From: UBA7672 sp041398245
GTDB lineage: Bacteria; Pseudomonadota; Alphaproteobacteria; Caulobacterales; Hyphomonadaceae
Assembly: GCA_041398245.1 (NCBI GenBank)
Contig: JAWKVC010000011.1
Location: 1-64,000 of the forward strand
DNA: 64,000 nucleotides
Direction: 5' to 3'
Shown here: positions 37,050 to 46,800 of the stretch, one piece after another
How positions within the stretch are numbered: the first letter of the stretch is position 1
Layout: every line of letters begins with the position of its first letter
Program-made: the position numbers and the translations under genes
The notes under the pieces: generated by a model
The model's input: only the letters and a program-made list of their open reading frames with translations
The model's database searches: none
Told to the model about the DNA's origin: nothing

Positions 37050-38332
37050 AGCGGTTGTCCGAGGAGTTCAGTGGCGGTGCGCGAGGCAAGCCGGAAACGG
37101 GCGGGCCGGCCTGGCTCGGGGGAAATTCCCTCGATCCGCACGGGAGAGAAGTCGGGCAGGCGTGCGCGATTGCCGGATTCGACAAGCGCCAGGGTCTCGG
37201 CGCCAAGATGACGGTCGAGGCGTTGGGCCAGACACTCCGCACCTTTCTCGCGCAGCCGGGCGGCGCGCGCCTTGATCACATCGCGCGCGACCTGCGGCAT
37301 CCGCGCGGCCGGCGTGCCGGGGCGGGGCGAATAGGGGAAGACGTGCAGGTAGTCGATGCCGCATTCATCGACGCTCGCCAGCGTATTGGCGAACATCTCG
37401 TCCGTCTCGGTCGGGAAGCCGGCGATCAGATCAGCGCCGAACGCGATTTCGGGCCGAGCTTCGCGCAGGTGGTTGCATAAGCTGATCGCGTCCTGGCGCG
37501 AATGCCGGCGCTTCATGCGCTTCAGGATCATGTCGTCGCCCGACTGGAAGCTGAGATGCAGGTGTGGCGCGATGCGCGGCTCGTGAGCGATCTGGTCGAA
37601 CAGCGGCGCGTCGATCTCGATGGCGTCGATCGAGGACAGCCGGAGTTGCTTGAGATCAGGCGCAAGCTTGAGGATGCGAGCGACCAGATTGCCGAGTTTC
37701 GGCGCGTTGGGCAGGTCGGTGCCCCACGAGGTGAGATCAACGCCGGTCAGCACAATTTCATAGTGCCCGGTCGCGACAAGGCGCTTCACCTGGTCGACGA
37801 CTTCGCCGGCAGGAACCGAGCGCGAATTTCCGCGACCATAGGGAATGATGCAGAAGGTGCAGCGATGATCGCAGCCGGTCTGCACCTGCACGAAGGCGCG
37901 GGCCCGGCCATCAAGGCCGTCGACCAGGTGCGCGGCTGTCTCACGCACCGACATGATGTCGTTGACCTGGACGCGCGGCGTGTCTGCGAGAAGGCCAAGG
38001 CCCGCAAACGTTTCGGCTTTCATCTTCTCGGTGTTGCCGATGACGCGCGTCACTTCGGGCATGTCCGCGAAGGAGGCCGGATCGATCTGTGCTGCGCAGC
38101 CGGTGACGATGATGGAGGCGCCGGGGCGTTCGCGGCGCGCGCGGCGGATCGTCTGCCGCGCCTGCCGCACGGCTTCGGCGGTGACGGCGCATGTGTTGAC
38201 GATGACGGCGTCGCTGAGGCCGGCGGCTTCGGCATGGCCGCGCATCACTTCCGACTCATACGCGTTCAACCGGCACCCCAAGGTCAGGATGTCGACATTC
38301 GAGGTGGCGGAGGTGGGGGCGCCGTCGGCCAT
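37046..38332 (-). CDS. mtaB: tRNA t6A37 methylthiotransferase MtaB
   Basis: The 428-residue radical-SAM enzyme adds a methylthio group to t6A at position 37 of tRNA. The N-terminal UPF0004 domain (TLGCRLNAYESEVM with Cys, VNTCAVTAEA, VTGCAAQ) holds one Fe-S cluster. The radical SAM motif is GCDHRCTFCIIPYGRGNSRS (CxxxCxxC), followed by a TRAM-like C-terminus (ALVESGNRARLPDFSPVR). It begins a conserved cluster with ftsY. Confidence 0.94.
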   Translation of the reverse strand: MADGAPTSATSNVDILTLGCRLNAYESEVMRGHAEAAGLSDAVIVNTCAVTAEAVRQARQTIRRARRERPGASIIVTGCAAQIDPASFADMPEVTRVIGNTEKMKAETFAGLGLLADTPRVQVNDIMSVRETAAHLVDGLDGRARAFVQVQTGCDHRCTFCIIPYGRGNSRSVPAGEVVDQVKRLVATGHYEIVLTGVDLTSWGTDLPNAPKLGNLVARILKLAPDLKQLRLSSIDAIEIDAPLFDQIAHEPRIAPHLHLSFQSGDDMILKRMKRRHSRQDAISLCNHLREARPEIAFGADLIAGFPTETDEMFANTLASVDECGIDYLHVFPYSPRPGTPAARMPQVARDVIKARAARLREKGAECLAQRLDRHLGAETLALVESGNRARLPDFSPVRIEGISPEPGRPARFRLASRTATELLGQPL

Positions 38333-38388
38333 GGCGGGGAAATAGGGGGTTGGGCCCGTATTGTCACGCGCTGACGGCGTTTGCGGGA

Positions 38389-38880
38389 TCAGCCCTTGTC
38401 GGCGCAGTCGACGTGTTCGATGCCGCCAAGCTTGTTGAGCAGGCGGGCGAGTTCGAGCGCTTCCTTGTCGTTAACCCGCTTCAGGGCCTCATCCATGGCC
38501 GGCGCATAGATCGCCCACATGGCCTTGCGCAAGGCGTAGCCCTTGGCGGTCGGCTCCAGCAGGTGGCCGCGCTTGTCTTCCTTGCAGGCGATCTTCCTGA
38601 CCAGCCCTTCCTTTTCCATCCGATCGACCAGTCGCGAGAGCTGGTAGGGCAGGATAAACAGGGGAATCGCGAGGTCCTTGGGGCGGGTGGGGGTTCCGGC
38701 CCGCTCCAGCTCCCACAGCACCGTGTACCAGGACAGTTCCGGGAACCCCGCGTCCTTCAGGGCCGTTTCCACCTCACATTGGACGGATTGCGACACACGG
38801 CCGAGCGCAACCCAGACCCGCTGGACGGGGTCTGAAGGAATTCTAGCCGGTGTCTTTAGTCCTGATTGTTGCATACGCAA
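38389..38880 (-). CDS. MarR family transcriptional regulator
   Basis: This 163-residue winged-helix regulator has its DNA-binding region around PTRPKDLAIPLFILPYQLSRLVDRMEKEGLVRKIACKEDKRGHLLEPTAKG. It has three cysteines (35, 99, 159) that could make it redox-responsive. A TTG start at 38880 has AGGAG 6 nt upstream; the ATG at 38874 (161 residues) is the alternative. A palindromic operator overlaps this start, and a second one lies just upstream, suggesting autoregulation. It is divergent from the NAD(P)H-dependent FMN reductase gene. Confidence 0.88.
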   Translation of the reverse strand: MRMQQSGLKTPARIPSDPVQRVWVALGRVSQSVQCEVETALKDAGFPELSWYTVLWELERAGTPTRPKDLAIPLFILPYQLSRLVDRMEKEGLVRKIACKEDKRGHLLEPTAKGYALRKAMWAIYAPAMDEALKRVNDKEALELARLLNKLGGIEHVDCADKG

Positions 38881-38908
38881 CGAAATCTCCTATGTTGCAT
38901 TTGCAACA
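38868..38908. promoter_or_regulatory. Two palindromic operators between the MarR and FMN reductase genes
   Basis: GTTGCATACGCAAC at 38868-38881 and TGTTGCATTTGCAACA at 38893-38908 share GTTGCAT-N2-GCAAC arms, with centres 26 bp apart. The first overlaps the start codon of the marR gene; the second lies about 70 bp before the reductase start. The location and symmetry fit binding of a MarR dimer pair controlling both genes. Confidence 0.8.
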
Positions 38909-38977
38909 AAGTGATGGACCAAGCCTCCGTCAAGACAGAGACCTTCAATTCCTTAGCTCTGAAAGGGCAATGACGCC

Positions 38978-39559
38978 ATGACCCGCAAGATCGCCGTACT
39001 GGTCGGCTCCCTCCGCGCCAACTCCAACTCCGAACGCCTGGCCCGCGCCATCGCTGCCCAGGCGCCGGCCGGCTATGCCTTTGACATTGTTCCGATCGGC
39101 GAACTGCCTTTCTACAGCCCCGATCTCGAAACCGCGACGCCGCCGGCCGCCTGGACCGCCTTCCGTGATCGCGTCGCCGATGCCGACGCCGTCCTGTTTG
39201 TTACGCCCGAATACAACCGCTCGGTTCCCGCCGCGCTGAAAAATGCGATCGATGTCGCCTCGCGCCCCTATGGCAAGAGCGTGTTCTCCGGCAAGCCGAC
39301 GGCGGTTGTCGCTTCGTCGATGGGGCCGATCGGCGGCTTCGGCGCAAACCATCATCTGCGCCAGTCGTTGACCTTCCTCGACATGCCGGTCCTGCAGCAG
39401 CCTGAAATGTACATCGGCGGCGTCAACGACGGCTGGTTCGACGCCGAGGGCAAGCTGACGAAGGACGACACGCGCGCCTTCCTCGGCCAGTTCGCCGCCA
39501 GGTTCGCCGACTGGATCGAGCGCAACGCGCCGGTCGCTAAAGCATCAAAAGCCGCCTGA
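38978..39559 (+). CDS. NAD(P)H-dependent FMN reductase
   Basis: This 193-residue flavodoxin-like enzyme has the FMN phosphate loop GSLRANSNSERLA at 10-22 and the PEYNRSVPAALKNAIDVASRPYG motif typical of NADPH-dependent FMN reductases and ChrR/azoreductases. It likely reduces quinones, azo compounds or chromate-type oxidants with FMN. It is divergent from a Cys-containing MarR regulator with two operators between them, so induction by electrophiles or quinones is a natural inference. It is followed by a terminator. Confidence 0.9.
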   Translation: MTRKIAVLVGSLRANSNSERLARAIAAQAPAGYAFDIVPIGELPFYSPDLETATPPAAWTAFRDRVADADAVLFVTPEYNRSVPAALKNAIDVASRPYGKSVFSGKPTAVVASSMGPIGGFGANHHLRQSLTFLDMPVLQQPEMYIGGVNDGWFDAEGKLTKDDTRAFLGQFAARFADWIERNAPVAKASKAA

Positions 39560-39578
39560 GGAGGCGGAGGTCAAACCT

Positions 39579-39614
39579 GCGGGGCCGATCCTCCGACCGG
39601 CCCCGCATATTTTT
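39579..39614 (+). terminator. Rho-independent terminator of the FMN reductase gene
   Basis: The GCGGGGCCG arm at 39579-39587 pairs with 39598-39606, followed by ATATTTTT. A small upstream hairpin (GCCGCCT/GGAGGCGG) overlaps the stop region. Confidence 0.87.
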
Positions 39615-39616
39615 GC

Positions 39617-41779
39617 CTAGGCTTTCGTACCCAGCGGCAGTTTCGCATAGGTCTTGCCGGTTGCCGCCAGAAGCGCATTGGCGACGGCCGGCCCGATGGG
39701 CGGAACGCCCGGCTCGCCCACGCCCGTCGGCGCCTCGGTCGATGGCACGACATAGACTTCGACCTTCGGCATGCTCGCCATGCGCAGCACATTGTAGTCG
39801 TAGAAATTCGTCTGCACCGGCGCACCATCCTTCAGCGTCAGCGCCTCGCCCAGAATGGCGGAGAGGCCATAGCCGATGCCGCCTTCCATCTGCGCGCGGA
39901 CGATGTCGGGGTTGATGACGACGCCGCAGTCGACGGCGCAGACGACGCGATCGACGTGGAAGGTTCCGTCATCCTTCACGGACACTTCGGCCACTTCCGC
40001 GACATAGGACGAGAATGAGTGGTGCACCGCCACGCCGCGGAATGTGCCCGCGGGCAGGGGCGAGCCCCAACCGGCTTTCTCGGCGGCAAGGTTCAGCACG
40101 CCCAGCAGGCGCGGATGGCCAGCCAGCAATTCACGCCGGTAGTCGACCGGGTCCTTGCCCAGCTTCTTCGCCAGCACATCGAGGAAGTGCTCCTTGGCGT
40201 AGGCCGTGTGGGTATGACCCACCGAGCGCCACCACAGCACGCTGACGGGCGATGTCGGCCAGTGGACATCGACGCTGATGTTCGGGATCGCATAGGGAAT
40301 GTCGAACCCGCCCTCGATGGAGGATTCGTCAGGTGCGCCGGCCGGAAGGAAGGGCGTTCCTGCCATGATCGACTGGATCGCGGTGCGGTCACCCCACGCC
40401 TCGATCTTTCCGCCATTGAGGCGCGCCGTCATGCGATGAAGCGCCATCGGGCGATACTTGCCGGAGCGGATATCGTCCTCGCGCGTCCACATCAGCTTGA
40501 CCGGCGCCTTGCCGTTCAGCGCCTTCGCGACCAACACGGCTTCCGTCATGAGGTCGGCATCCTGCGTCGCGCGGCGGCCAAACGAGCCGCCCGCCAGCAT
40601 GGTGTTGACGGTTACCTGCGCCGGCTGAAGGCCCAGCACGGCCGCTGCGACGCCCTGATCCGCCGTCGGCATTTGCGAGCCGGAGTGGATCACGGCGGAT
40701 TCACCCGGTTTGTAGTCGACGACGCAATTCAACGGTTCCATCGGCGCATGGACGAGGTAGGGAAATTCGAAGTCAGCCGTGACGACTTCGCCGGCGCCGC
40801 GAAGCGCGGCTACGCCCGAGCCTTCCTTGCGCGCCTCGTGACCCATCTTGCCGAGCGACTTCCTGTAGTCAGCGAAGATGGCGTCTGTGGAGCGTGTCTC
40901 GGCGCCCGAGTCGTCCCACGTGATCTTCAGGGCGTCGCGGCCTTTCTTGGCCGCCCAGAAATTGGTGGCGACGACGGCGACGCCGTTCGCGATCTGGACG
41001 ATGTCGGTAACGCCGCTGACAGCCTTCGCGGCACCGTCATCAAAGCTTGCGACCTTGCCGCCGAATTTCGGGCTGCGGGCGACCAGCGCCGTCAATACGC
41101 CATCAGGCTGGTAGTCCAGCGCATAGGTCGCCCGGGCGTGGACCTTGTCCGGCGTATCCAGACGGCCAAAGGACTGGGACCTGTCGCGTTCCTTGCCGAT
41201 GAAGGCGTAGGCCGATGCGTCCTTGTAGGTCAGGCTTTCAGGCTTCGGTGGCTCGATGGCTGCGGCTTCCGCGGCGAGTTCGCCGAACGTCGCCTTGTTG
41301 TTGCCGGACTGGACCACGCCCTTCACGACCGTCACGTCGGCGGGATCAACGCCCCACTTCTTGGCGGCCGCCTGGCGCAGCATTTCGCGCGCCGAGGCGC
41401 CGGCCGCACGCAGCTGTTGCCAGGACGAGAAGATCGCCGTCGATCCGCCGGTGCCCATCATGCCGCCGAAGGCCGGGTTGCCGTATTTGGCGTCGTTGGC
41501 GGGCGAGTGCTCGAAGCGCATCTGGCTCCAGTCGGCGTCGATCTCCTCAGCCACGATCGTGGTGAGGCCGGTGGAGACGCCCTGTCCGAATTCGAGGTGC
41601 CGCAGATAGACGGTGACGGTGTTGTCGGAGCCGACGCGGACATAGTCGCCCAGCGTGGACTGCGTGACCGGCCCGGTGGCTTCCGCGGAGGTGCACCCGA
41701 CCGCGAACCCGGCCACGCCAAGACCGATGGCGCCGAGCACGAAGCGGCGGGACGGCGAGAAGACTGCTGTATCGGCCAT
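39617..41779 (-). CDS. Molybdenum hydroxylase large subunit (IorB-like, xanthine dehydrogenase family)
   Basis: This 720-residue subunit resembles isoquinoline 1-oxidoreductase beta, which binds the molybdopterin cofactor. A Tat-type signal (SPSRRFVLGAIGLGVAGFAV) starts the protein, consistent with export. GSFGRRATQDADLMTEAVLVAK, GGGxG-type loops and GVGEPGVPPIGPAVANA near the C-terminus (active-site Glu in GEPG) are family motifs. Electrons pass to the 2Fe-2S subunit encoded 5 bp upstream. It likely oxidises aromatic N-heterocycles or aldehydes; substrate is unknown. Confidence 0.9.
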   Translation of the reverse strand: MADTAVFSPSRRFVLGAIGLGVAGFAVGCTSAEATGPVTQSTLGDYVRVGSDNTVTVYLRHLEFGQGVSTGLTTIVAEEIDADWSQMRFEHSPANDAKYGNPAFGGMMGTGGSTAIFSSWQQLRAAGASAREMLRQAAAKKWGVDPADVTVVKGVVQSGNNKATFGELAAEAAAIEPPKPESLTYKDASAYAFIGKERDRSQSFGRLDTPDKVHARATYALDYQPDGVLTALVARSPKFGGKVASFDDGAAKAVSGVTDIVQIANGVAVVATNFWAAKKGRDALKITWDDSGAETRSTDAIFADYRKSLGKMGHEARKEGSGVAALRGAGEVVTADFEFPYLVHAPMEPLNCVVDYKPGESAVIHSGSQMPTADQGVAAAVLGLQPAQVTVNTMLAGGSFGRRATQDADLMTEAVLVAKALNGKAPVKLMWTREDDIRSGKYRPMALHRMTARLNGGKIEAWGDRTAIQSIMAGTPFLPAGAPDESSIEGGFDIPYAIPNISVDVHWPTSPVSVLWWRSVGHTHTAYAKEHFLDVLAKKLGKDPVDYRRELLAGHPRLLGVLNLAAEKAGWGSPLPAGTFRGVAVHHSFSSYVAEVAEVSVKDDGTFHVDRVVCAVDCGVVINPDIVRAQMEGGIGYGLSAILGEALTLKDGAPVQTNFYDYNVLRMASMPKVEVYVVPSTEAPTGVGEPGVPPIGPAVANALLAATGKTYAKLPLGTKA

Positions 41780-41784
41780 GGCGA

Positions 41785-42237
41785 TTACCCCATGATCTCT
41801 GACGCGCGCGCGACAGCGCCGCGGATGCGGTGATAGGTGGCGCAACGGCAGATGTTGGAATTCATGCCATCGACGATCTGTTGTTCGGTCGGCTTGGGCG
41901 TCGATTTGAGCAGAGCCGTGGCCGCCAGCATCTGGCCCGACTGGCACCAGCCGCACTGGACAACATCGAGTTCTTCCCACGCTTTCTGAACGGCCTTACC
42001 GGCCGGCGTATCCAGCCCTTCGATGGTTGTAATGGTCTTGCCCTCGAGCGAAGCGGCCGGCGTCACGCAGGCCCGCGTCGGCTGGCCGTCGATCAGCACC
42101 GTGCAGGCGCCGCAGGCAGCAACCCCGCAGCCAAACTTCGTGCCCGTCATCTTGAGGTCTTCACGCAGATACCAGAGCAGGGGGCGGTCTTCCTCCCCTG
42201 AATACTCGTGCTCTTTGCCGTTGATCGTCAGCTTCAT
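41785..42237 (-). CDS. 2Fe-2S subunit of molybdenum hydroxylase (IorA-like)
   Basis: The 150-residue protein has two [2Fe-2S] clusters. The plant-type motif is FGCGVAACGACTVLIDG...RAC, and the helical-domain motif is QCGWCQSGQ...NICRCATYHRIR. It partners the large subunit encoded next. GGAGGG stands 5 nt before the ATG. A palindromic operator-like site is 67-82 bp upstream. Confidence 0.94.
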   Translation of the reverse strand: MKLTINGKEHEYSGEEDRPLLWYLREDLKMTGTKFGCGVAACGACTVLIDGQPTRACVTPAASLEGKTITTIEGLDTPAGKAVQKAWEELDVVQCGWCQSGQMLAATALLKSTPKPTEQQIVDGMNSNICRCATYHRIRGAVARASEIMG

Positions 42238-42303
42238 GGCTACCCTCCGCCTTCAGCCAGTCTCTGTGTTGCGCCGCCTGAACCTGCGGGCGCCGTGCGC
42301 TAT

Positions 42304-42319
42304 GTGAGCATTCGCTCAC
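42304..42319. promoter_or_regulatory. Palindromic operator-like site upstream of iorAB
   Basis: GTGAGC (42304-42309) and GCTCAC (42314-42319) form a perfect inverted repeat with a 4-nt spacer. It lies in the 159-bp gap between the TerC gene stop and the iorA start, with nothing else recognisable there. TetR- or GntR-type regulators bind such sites, but no candidate regulator gene is adjacent. Confidence 0.55.
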
Positions 42320-42396
42320 GTGTTTGGAAGCGCCGCAACCCAACAGATCACGCCTGTGGCGCGAAAGCGATATTCGTCGAAAACTACAACGCCTGT

Positions 42397-43245
42397 TCAG
42401 TGCGGAGGCTGGGAGTCTTCTTTGCCCGGAGCGTCGCTCTTCTTCCGCTTTCGCGAAACCAGGTTCAGCGCCTCCACGAAGGCCGAGAAGGCCATGGCCG
42501 CATAGACGTATTCCTTGGGCACATGCATGCCGAACCCGTCGGCGATCAGCACCATGCCGATCATCAGCAGGAAGCCCAGCGCCAGCATGACGACAGTGGG
42601 GTTGGCGTGGATGAAGTGCGCCAGCGGCCCCGCCGCCAGCAACATGACCGACACCGCGACCAGAACCGCAACGATCATGATCGGCAAATGATCCGTCATG
42701 CCGACGGCCGTGAGGATCGAGTCGATCGAAAAGACGATGTCGAGCAGGATGATCTGGAAGATCGCAGCGCCGATGTTGAGCGCCGCACGGCCAGCCACCG
42801 GCGCGCCCTCCTGCGAGTCGCTGTGCGGGTCGATATTGTGGTGGATCTCCATTGTGGCCTTCCAGACCAGGAAGAGGCCGCCGGCGATGAGAATGAGATC
42901 GCGCCAGGAGAAACAGGAATCCCAGCCGGCCGTGTGCGTGACGACCGCGCCGTGGCCCACAGCGGCTTCGAGATCGACCGGGCATTCCGTGCCCAGCGGG
43001 TTCCAGATGGTTGTCTTCAGCCCCACGATCCACGTGATTGTGAACAGCAGCGCCAGCCGCATGATCAGCGCCAGCCCGATGCCGATGGTTCGCGCCCGCC
43101 CGCGCTGGTCTTCGGGGAGCTTGTTGGTGAGGATCGAGATGAAGATCAGGTTGTCGATGCCGAGCACGACTTCCATGACAATAAGCGATACAAGCGCCGC
43201 CCACGCTGCCGGATCCGACAGAAGCGGCGTGATATCGAGGTCCAT
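42397..43245 (-). CDS. TerC family membrane protein
   Basis: The 282-residue integral membrane protein carries the TerC signatures MEVVLGIDNLIFISILTNKLP and IILLDIVFSIDSILTAVGM, each with conserved acidic residues in helices. These proteins are linked to metal (Mn, tellurite) homeostasis and exoenzyme loading. It sits before iorAB in transcription order but with a 159-bp gap. GGGAG precedes the ATG by about 10 nt. Confidence 0.9.
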   Translation of the reverse strand: MDLDITPLLSDPAAWAALVSLIVMEVVLGIDNLIFISILTNKLPEDQRGRARTIGIGLALIMRLALLFTITWIVGLKTTIWNPLGTECPVDLEAAVGHGAVVTHTAGWDSCFSWRDLILIAGGLFLVWKATMEIHHNIDPHSDSQEGAPVAGRAALNIGAAIFQIILLDIVFSIDSILTAVGMTDHLPIMIVAVLVAVSVMLLAAGPLAHFIHANPTVVMLALGFLLMIGMVLIADGFGMHVPKEYVYAAMAFSAFVEALNLVSRKRKKSDAPGKEDSQPPH

Positions 43246-43325
43246 GCCGAGAGGTCTCCCTTGTCCCGTGACAATCTAGGGCGCTGCAACGCGGCAGTTA
43301 AGTGCATTCGTTGATGTACGGGACA

Positions 43326-43850
43326 TTACGCCAGCCGTAGCCGCATGATGAATTCGTCATCAAGCGTGTCGCCGACCTTGAACTTGTAGGCGCCGACCTT
43401 TTCGAAGCCCCGGCTTTCGTAGAGGGCTATGGCGCGGTGATTGGAGTCCCACACGCCAAGGAAGAGATTCTTCGCGCCCCTTTGGCGGGCGCGTTCGATC
43501 GCCCAGGCCAGCAGGATGCGTCCCACGCCGACGCCCTGTCCGTCGCGATAGACGTAGACCCTGTGCAGTTCGAGTGCGGGTTCGGGGCCCGTATCAAAAG
43601 GCAGCTTGCAGGGGCCGATCTTGCAGTAGGCCAGCATCTTCCGGCCCGAGAAGGCGATGCGGACCTCGACGTCTGGGTCGTTGATATCGGCAAGCATCTT
43701 CTCGACAGAATAGGTTTCATCGAGGAACTGGCGCAGATCGCCCGGGGGATAGAGATCGCCAAAGGTTTCGACGAAGGTCTCGCGGCCGATCTCCGCAAGA
43801 CCGGCGGCGTCCTTCAACTGGGCGTCGCGAAAGGTCAGATCGCGGTTCAC
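43326..43850 (-). CDS. GNAT family N-acetyltransferase
   Basis: The 174-residue protein has the GNAT acetyl-CoA loop and catalytic strand pattern: GVGVGRILLAWAIERARQRGAKNLFLGVWDSNHRAIALYESRGFEKVG. The acceptor substrate is unknown. The start is GTG, preceded by GGAG with a 6-nt gap, 20 bp after the NAD-GDH stop, so it is probably in the same transcript. Confidence 0.92.
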   Translation of the reverse strand: MNRDLTFRDAQLKDAAGLAEIGRETFVETFGDLYPPGDLRQFLDETYSVEKMLADINDPDVEVRIAFSGRKMLAYCKIGPCKLPFDTGPEPALELHRVYVYRDGQGVGVGRILLAWAIERARQRGAKNLFLGVWDSNHRAIALYESRGFEKVGAYKFKVGDTLDDEFIMRLRLA

Positions 43851-43870
43851 TCGCTGCTCCGGCCGTGTGC

Positions 43871-46800
43871 TCAGGCGCCGCTTTCGGCGCGAACAGCATA
43901 AACGAATTCCCGGACGGCGTCGCCCAGCAGGACCAGTTTTGCAAGAGACCAGCCGCCTTGCCGGTCGAACGTGCTCATTGGCTGGCTCAGCCGGTCGGCC
44001 ATTGCGCGGCGCGGCGCAATCCAGTTCGCAGCAATGCGCGAGGCCGTCTCCCGGTCGACGCCTCCTGGCGACTGGCCTCCCTGTTGCGCGACACGGATCG
44101 CGGCTATCGTGATCTCGGTCTGCCGGCGGGGCAGGTCGTCAGCCACCTTGTGCAGGGCAACGCGGTCCCACTGGTCGCGTGGCTGCAGATCGCGGGCGGC
44201 AGACCGCAGCCGGTCGATTCCGAGCATTTCGCCGATCTGATGCTGGACGAACAATGCGGACTCGAGCGGCCAGCCTGTCTGAGCGGAGATGTCGACGGTC
44301 TCGCGAGCCGATGCAAGGGCGCGAACAAGGGCTACATCGTGCGCGACATCGGCGGGCGCACCGGCGCTGCAATAGACATTGGCGCGGGTTTCGACACGGC
44401 CAAGGACAAGCGGCGACAGCGCATCCGGCAGGATCGAACGGATCTCGCCGACCGCGTCGCGATAGCGTTTGACGATGGCGGCGACGGACGAGCGGCCCAG
44501 TTCGGGATCAGAGCCAAAGGCGCCGGTCAGCATGCGGAGGTTGGCGGCCGTTTCGACCATCATCATGGTCTGAGCGCCGGCGGGGATCTGCCCGTCCAGC
44601 GCATCAATCCGCTTCACGAGCGTTTCAAGGTCAAAAGCGCCGAAGGCGGCCTCGAACGCCCGGGCGATCTGGCCGGCGTCCATTCCTTCTGCGTCACGCT
44701 TCTGAACGGCAAAGCTCGCGCCGGTCATGTTGACGAGCCGGTTGGAGAGTCGCGTGCCGATGATTTCACGGCGCAGACGGTGGCGGCGGCGGGCGCTTTC
44801 GTAGGCGGCAAGTTCCTTTGGGAAATAGCCCACCAGCAGATCCTCGAAAGCCGGATCATCCGGCGCGGGCGAGGCGACAATCGAGCCAAAGAGATCGAGC
44901 TTTGAATAGGCCATGATCACGGCCAGCTCCGGCCGGGTCAGACCCTGTCCCGCTTCACGCAGGCGGCGGAAGGCATCGGTTGACGGCAGACCCTCGACCA
45001 CCCGGTCAAGCTTGCCCTGCGCTTCCAGAGAATCGATCAGCGCCTCGTGGCTGTCGAGATCGGCCGCAGCCGTCGCCTGCATGACGGTCAGCGCGCCGGT
45101 CTGGTCGTAATTGTTCTCGAGCACAAGATGGCCGACCTCGTCGGTCATCGAGGCGAGCAGGGCGTCCCGCTCGCTCGCCTTCAGCGTTCCCTGGTTGATC
45201 GCTTCCGTGGTCAGGATCTTGATGTTGACCTCATGGTCGGAGGAATCGACGCCGGCCGAATTGTCGATGGCGTCGGTGTTGATCCGCCCGCCTTTGCGGG
45301 CGAATTCGATGCGGCCCGCCTGCGTGACGCCGAGATTGGCGCCTTCCGCGATAACCTTGGCGCGGACATCGACCGCATCCACCCGCAGGACGTCGTTGGT
45401 CTTGTCGCCGACATCGGCGTGCGCTTGCGTCGACGCCTTGATGTAGGCGCCGATGCCGCCGAACCAGAGCAGATCGATTTCTGACGCCAGCAGCGCCTTG
45501 ATAAGCGCATCGGGCGTCACGGCATCGTCGCCGATGCCGGTCATGGCCTTTACTTCCGGAGACAGTGAAATCGATTTGGCGGATCGCTCGAACACCCCGC
45601 CGCCCTTCGAGATGAGCGACCGGTCATAGTCAGCCCAGGAGGATCGCGGCAGATCGAACATGCGCTTGCGTTCGTTCCACGTCGCTTCGAGATCGGCCGG
45701 GTTGGGATCAAGGAAGATGTGGCGGTGATCGAAGGCGGCGCGCAGGTTGATGAACTTCGACAGCAGCATGCCGTTGCCGAAGACGTCGCCCGACATGTCG
45801 CCGATGCCGATGACGGAGAAGGGCTGGCTTTGCGTGTCGTGGCCCATCTCGCGGAAGTGCCGCTTCACGGCCTCCCATGCGCCACGCGCTGTAATGCCCA
45901 TCTTTTTGTGGTCGTAACCGGCCGATCCGCCCGAAGCGAACGCATCGCCCAACCAGAAGCCGCGTTCGGCTGAAAGCCCGTTGGCGATATCGGAGAAGGT
46001 GGCCGTGCCCTTGTCGGCGGCGACAACGAGATAAGGGTCCTCGCCATCCCACGGAACAACGCCGGTCGGATGGACGGTCTTGCCGTCCACAATATTGTCC
46101 GTGATCTGGAGCAGGGCGCCGACGAAGGTCTTGTAGGCCGCAATGCCGACCGCCTGTATCTCCTCTCGCGTGCCGTGGACAGGAAGCGTCTTGGGATAGA
46201 AGCCCCCCTTTGATCCGACGGGAACGATCACGGCGTTCTTCACCTGCTGCGCCTTCACAAGGCCCAGCACCTCGGTGCGGAAGTCATCGCGCCGGTCCGA
46301 CCAGCGCAGGCCGCCGCGCGCCACCGGTCCGAAACGCAGGTGGACGCCTTCAACATCCGGCGACCAGACAAAGATCTCGCGATAGGGGCGCGGCGCCGGA
46401 AGCGGATCGGCTTCACGACTGGCGATCTTGACCGCGATATGGCGGAAGGGCCGCCCGTCTTCGTCACGCAGATAGAAGTTGGTGCGCTGACACGCCTTGA
46501 TCAGCGACAGCAGTCGGCGCAGCGCCCGGTCGGCGTCCAGCGTTGCAACGCCGTCCAGCTGTTTCTCGATCTCGGCGATCAGCGGCACTATGGATTTCCT
46601 GCGCGCATCGAGATCGCTTCTGACGGCGGGATCGAATTTCAGCCCAAACAGTTTGAGCAGGTTGTTCGAAATGTCGGGATGCTCGGCCAAGGCGCGCACC
46701 TGAACGATTTCCGACGGATCAAGGCCCGACTGGGTGCGGAACCGGCACAGCGTCCGTAGCAGCGCCGCCGAACGCCAGTCAGTTCCCAGCGCGACCACGA

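Noticed and set aside
40019..41833. 604-residue frame antisense to the IorB-like gene
   Set aside because: It opposes a well-supported molybdenum hydroxylase gene and shows no protein features.
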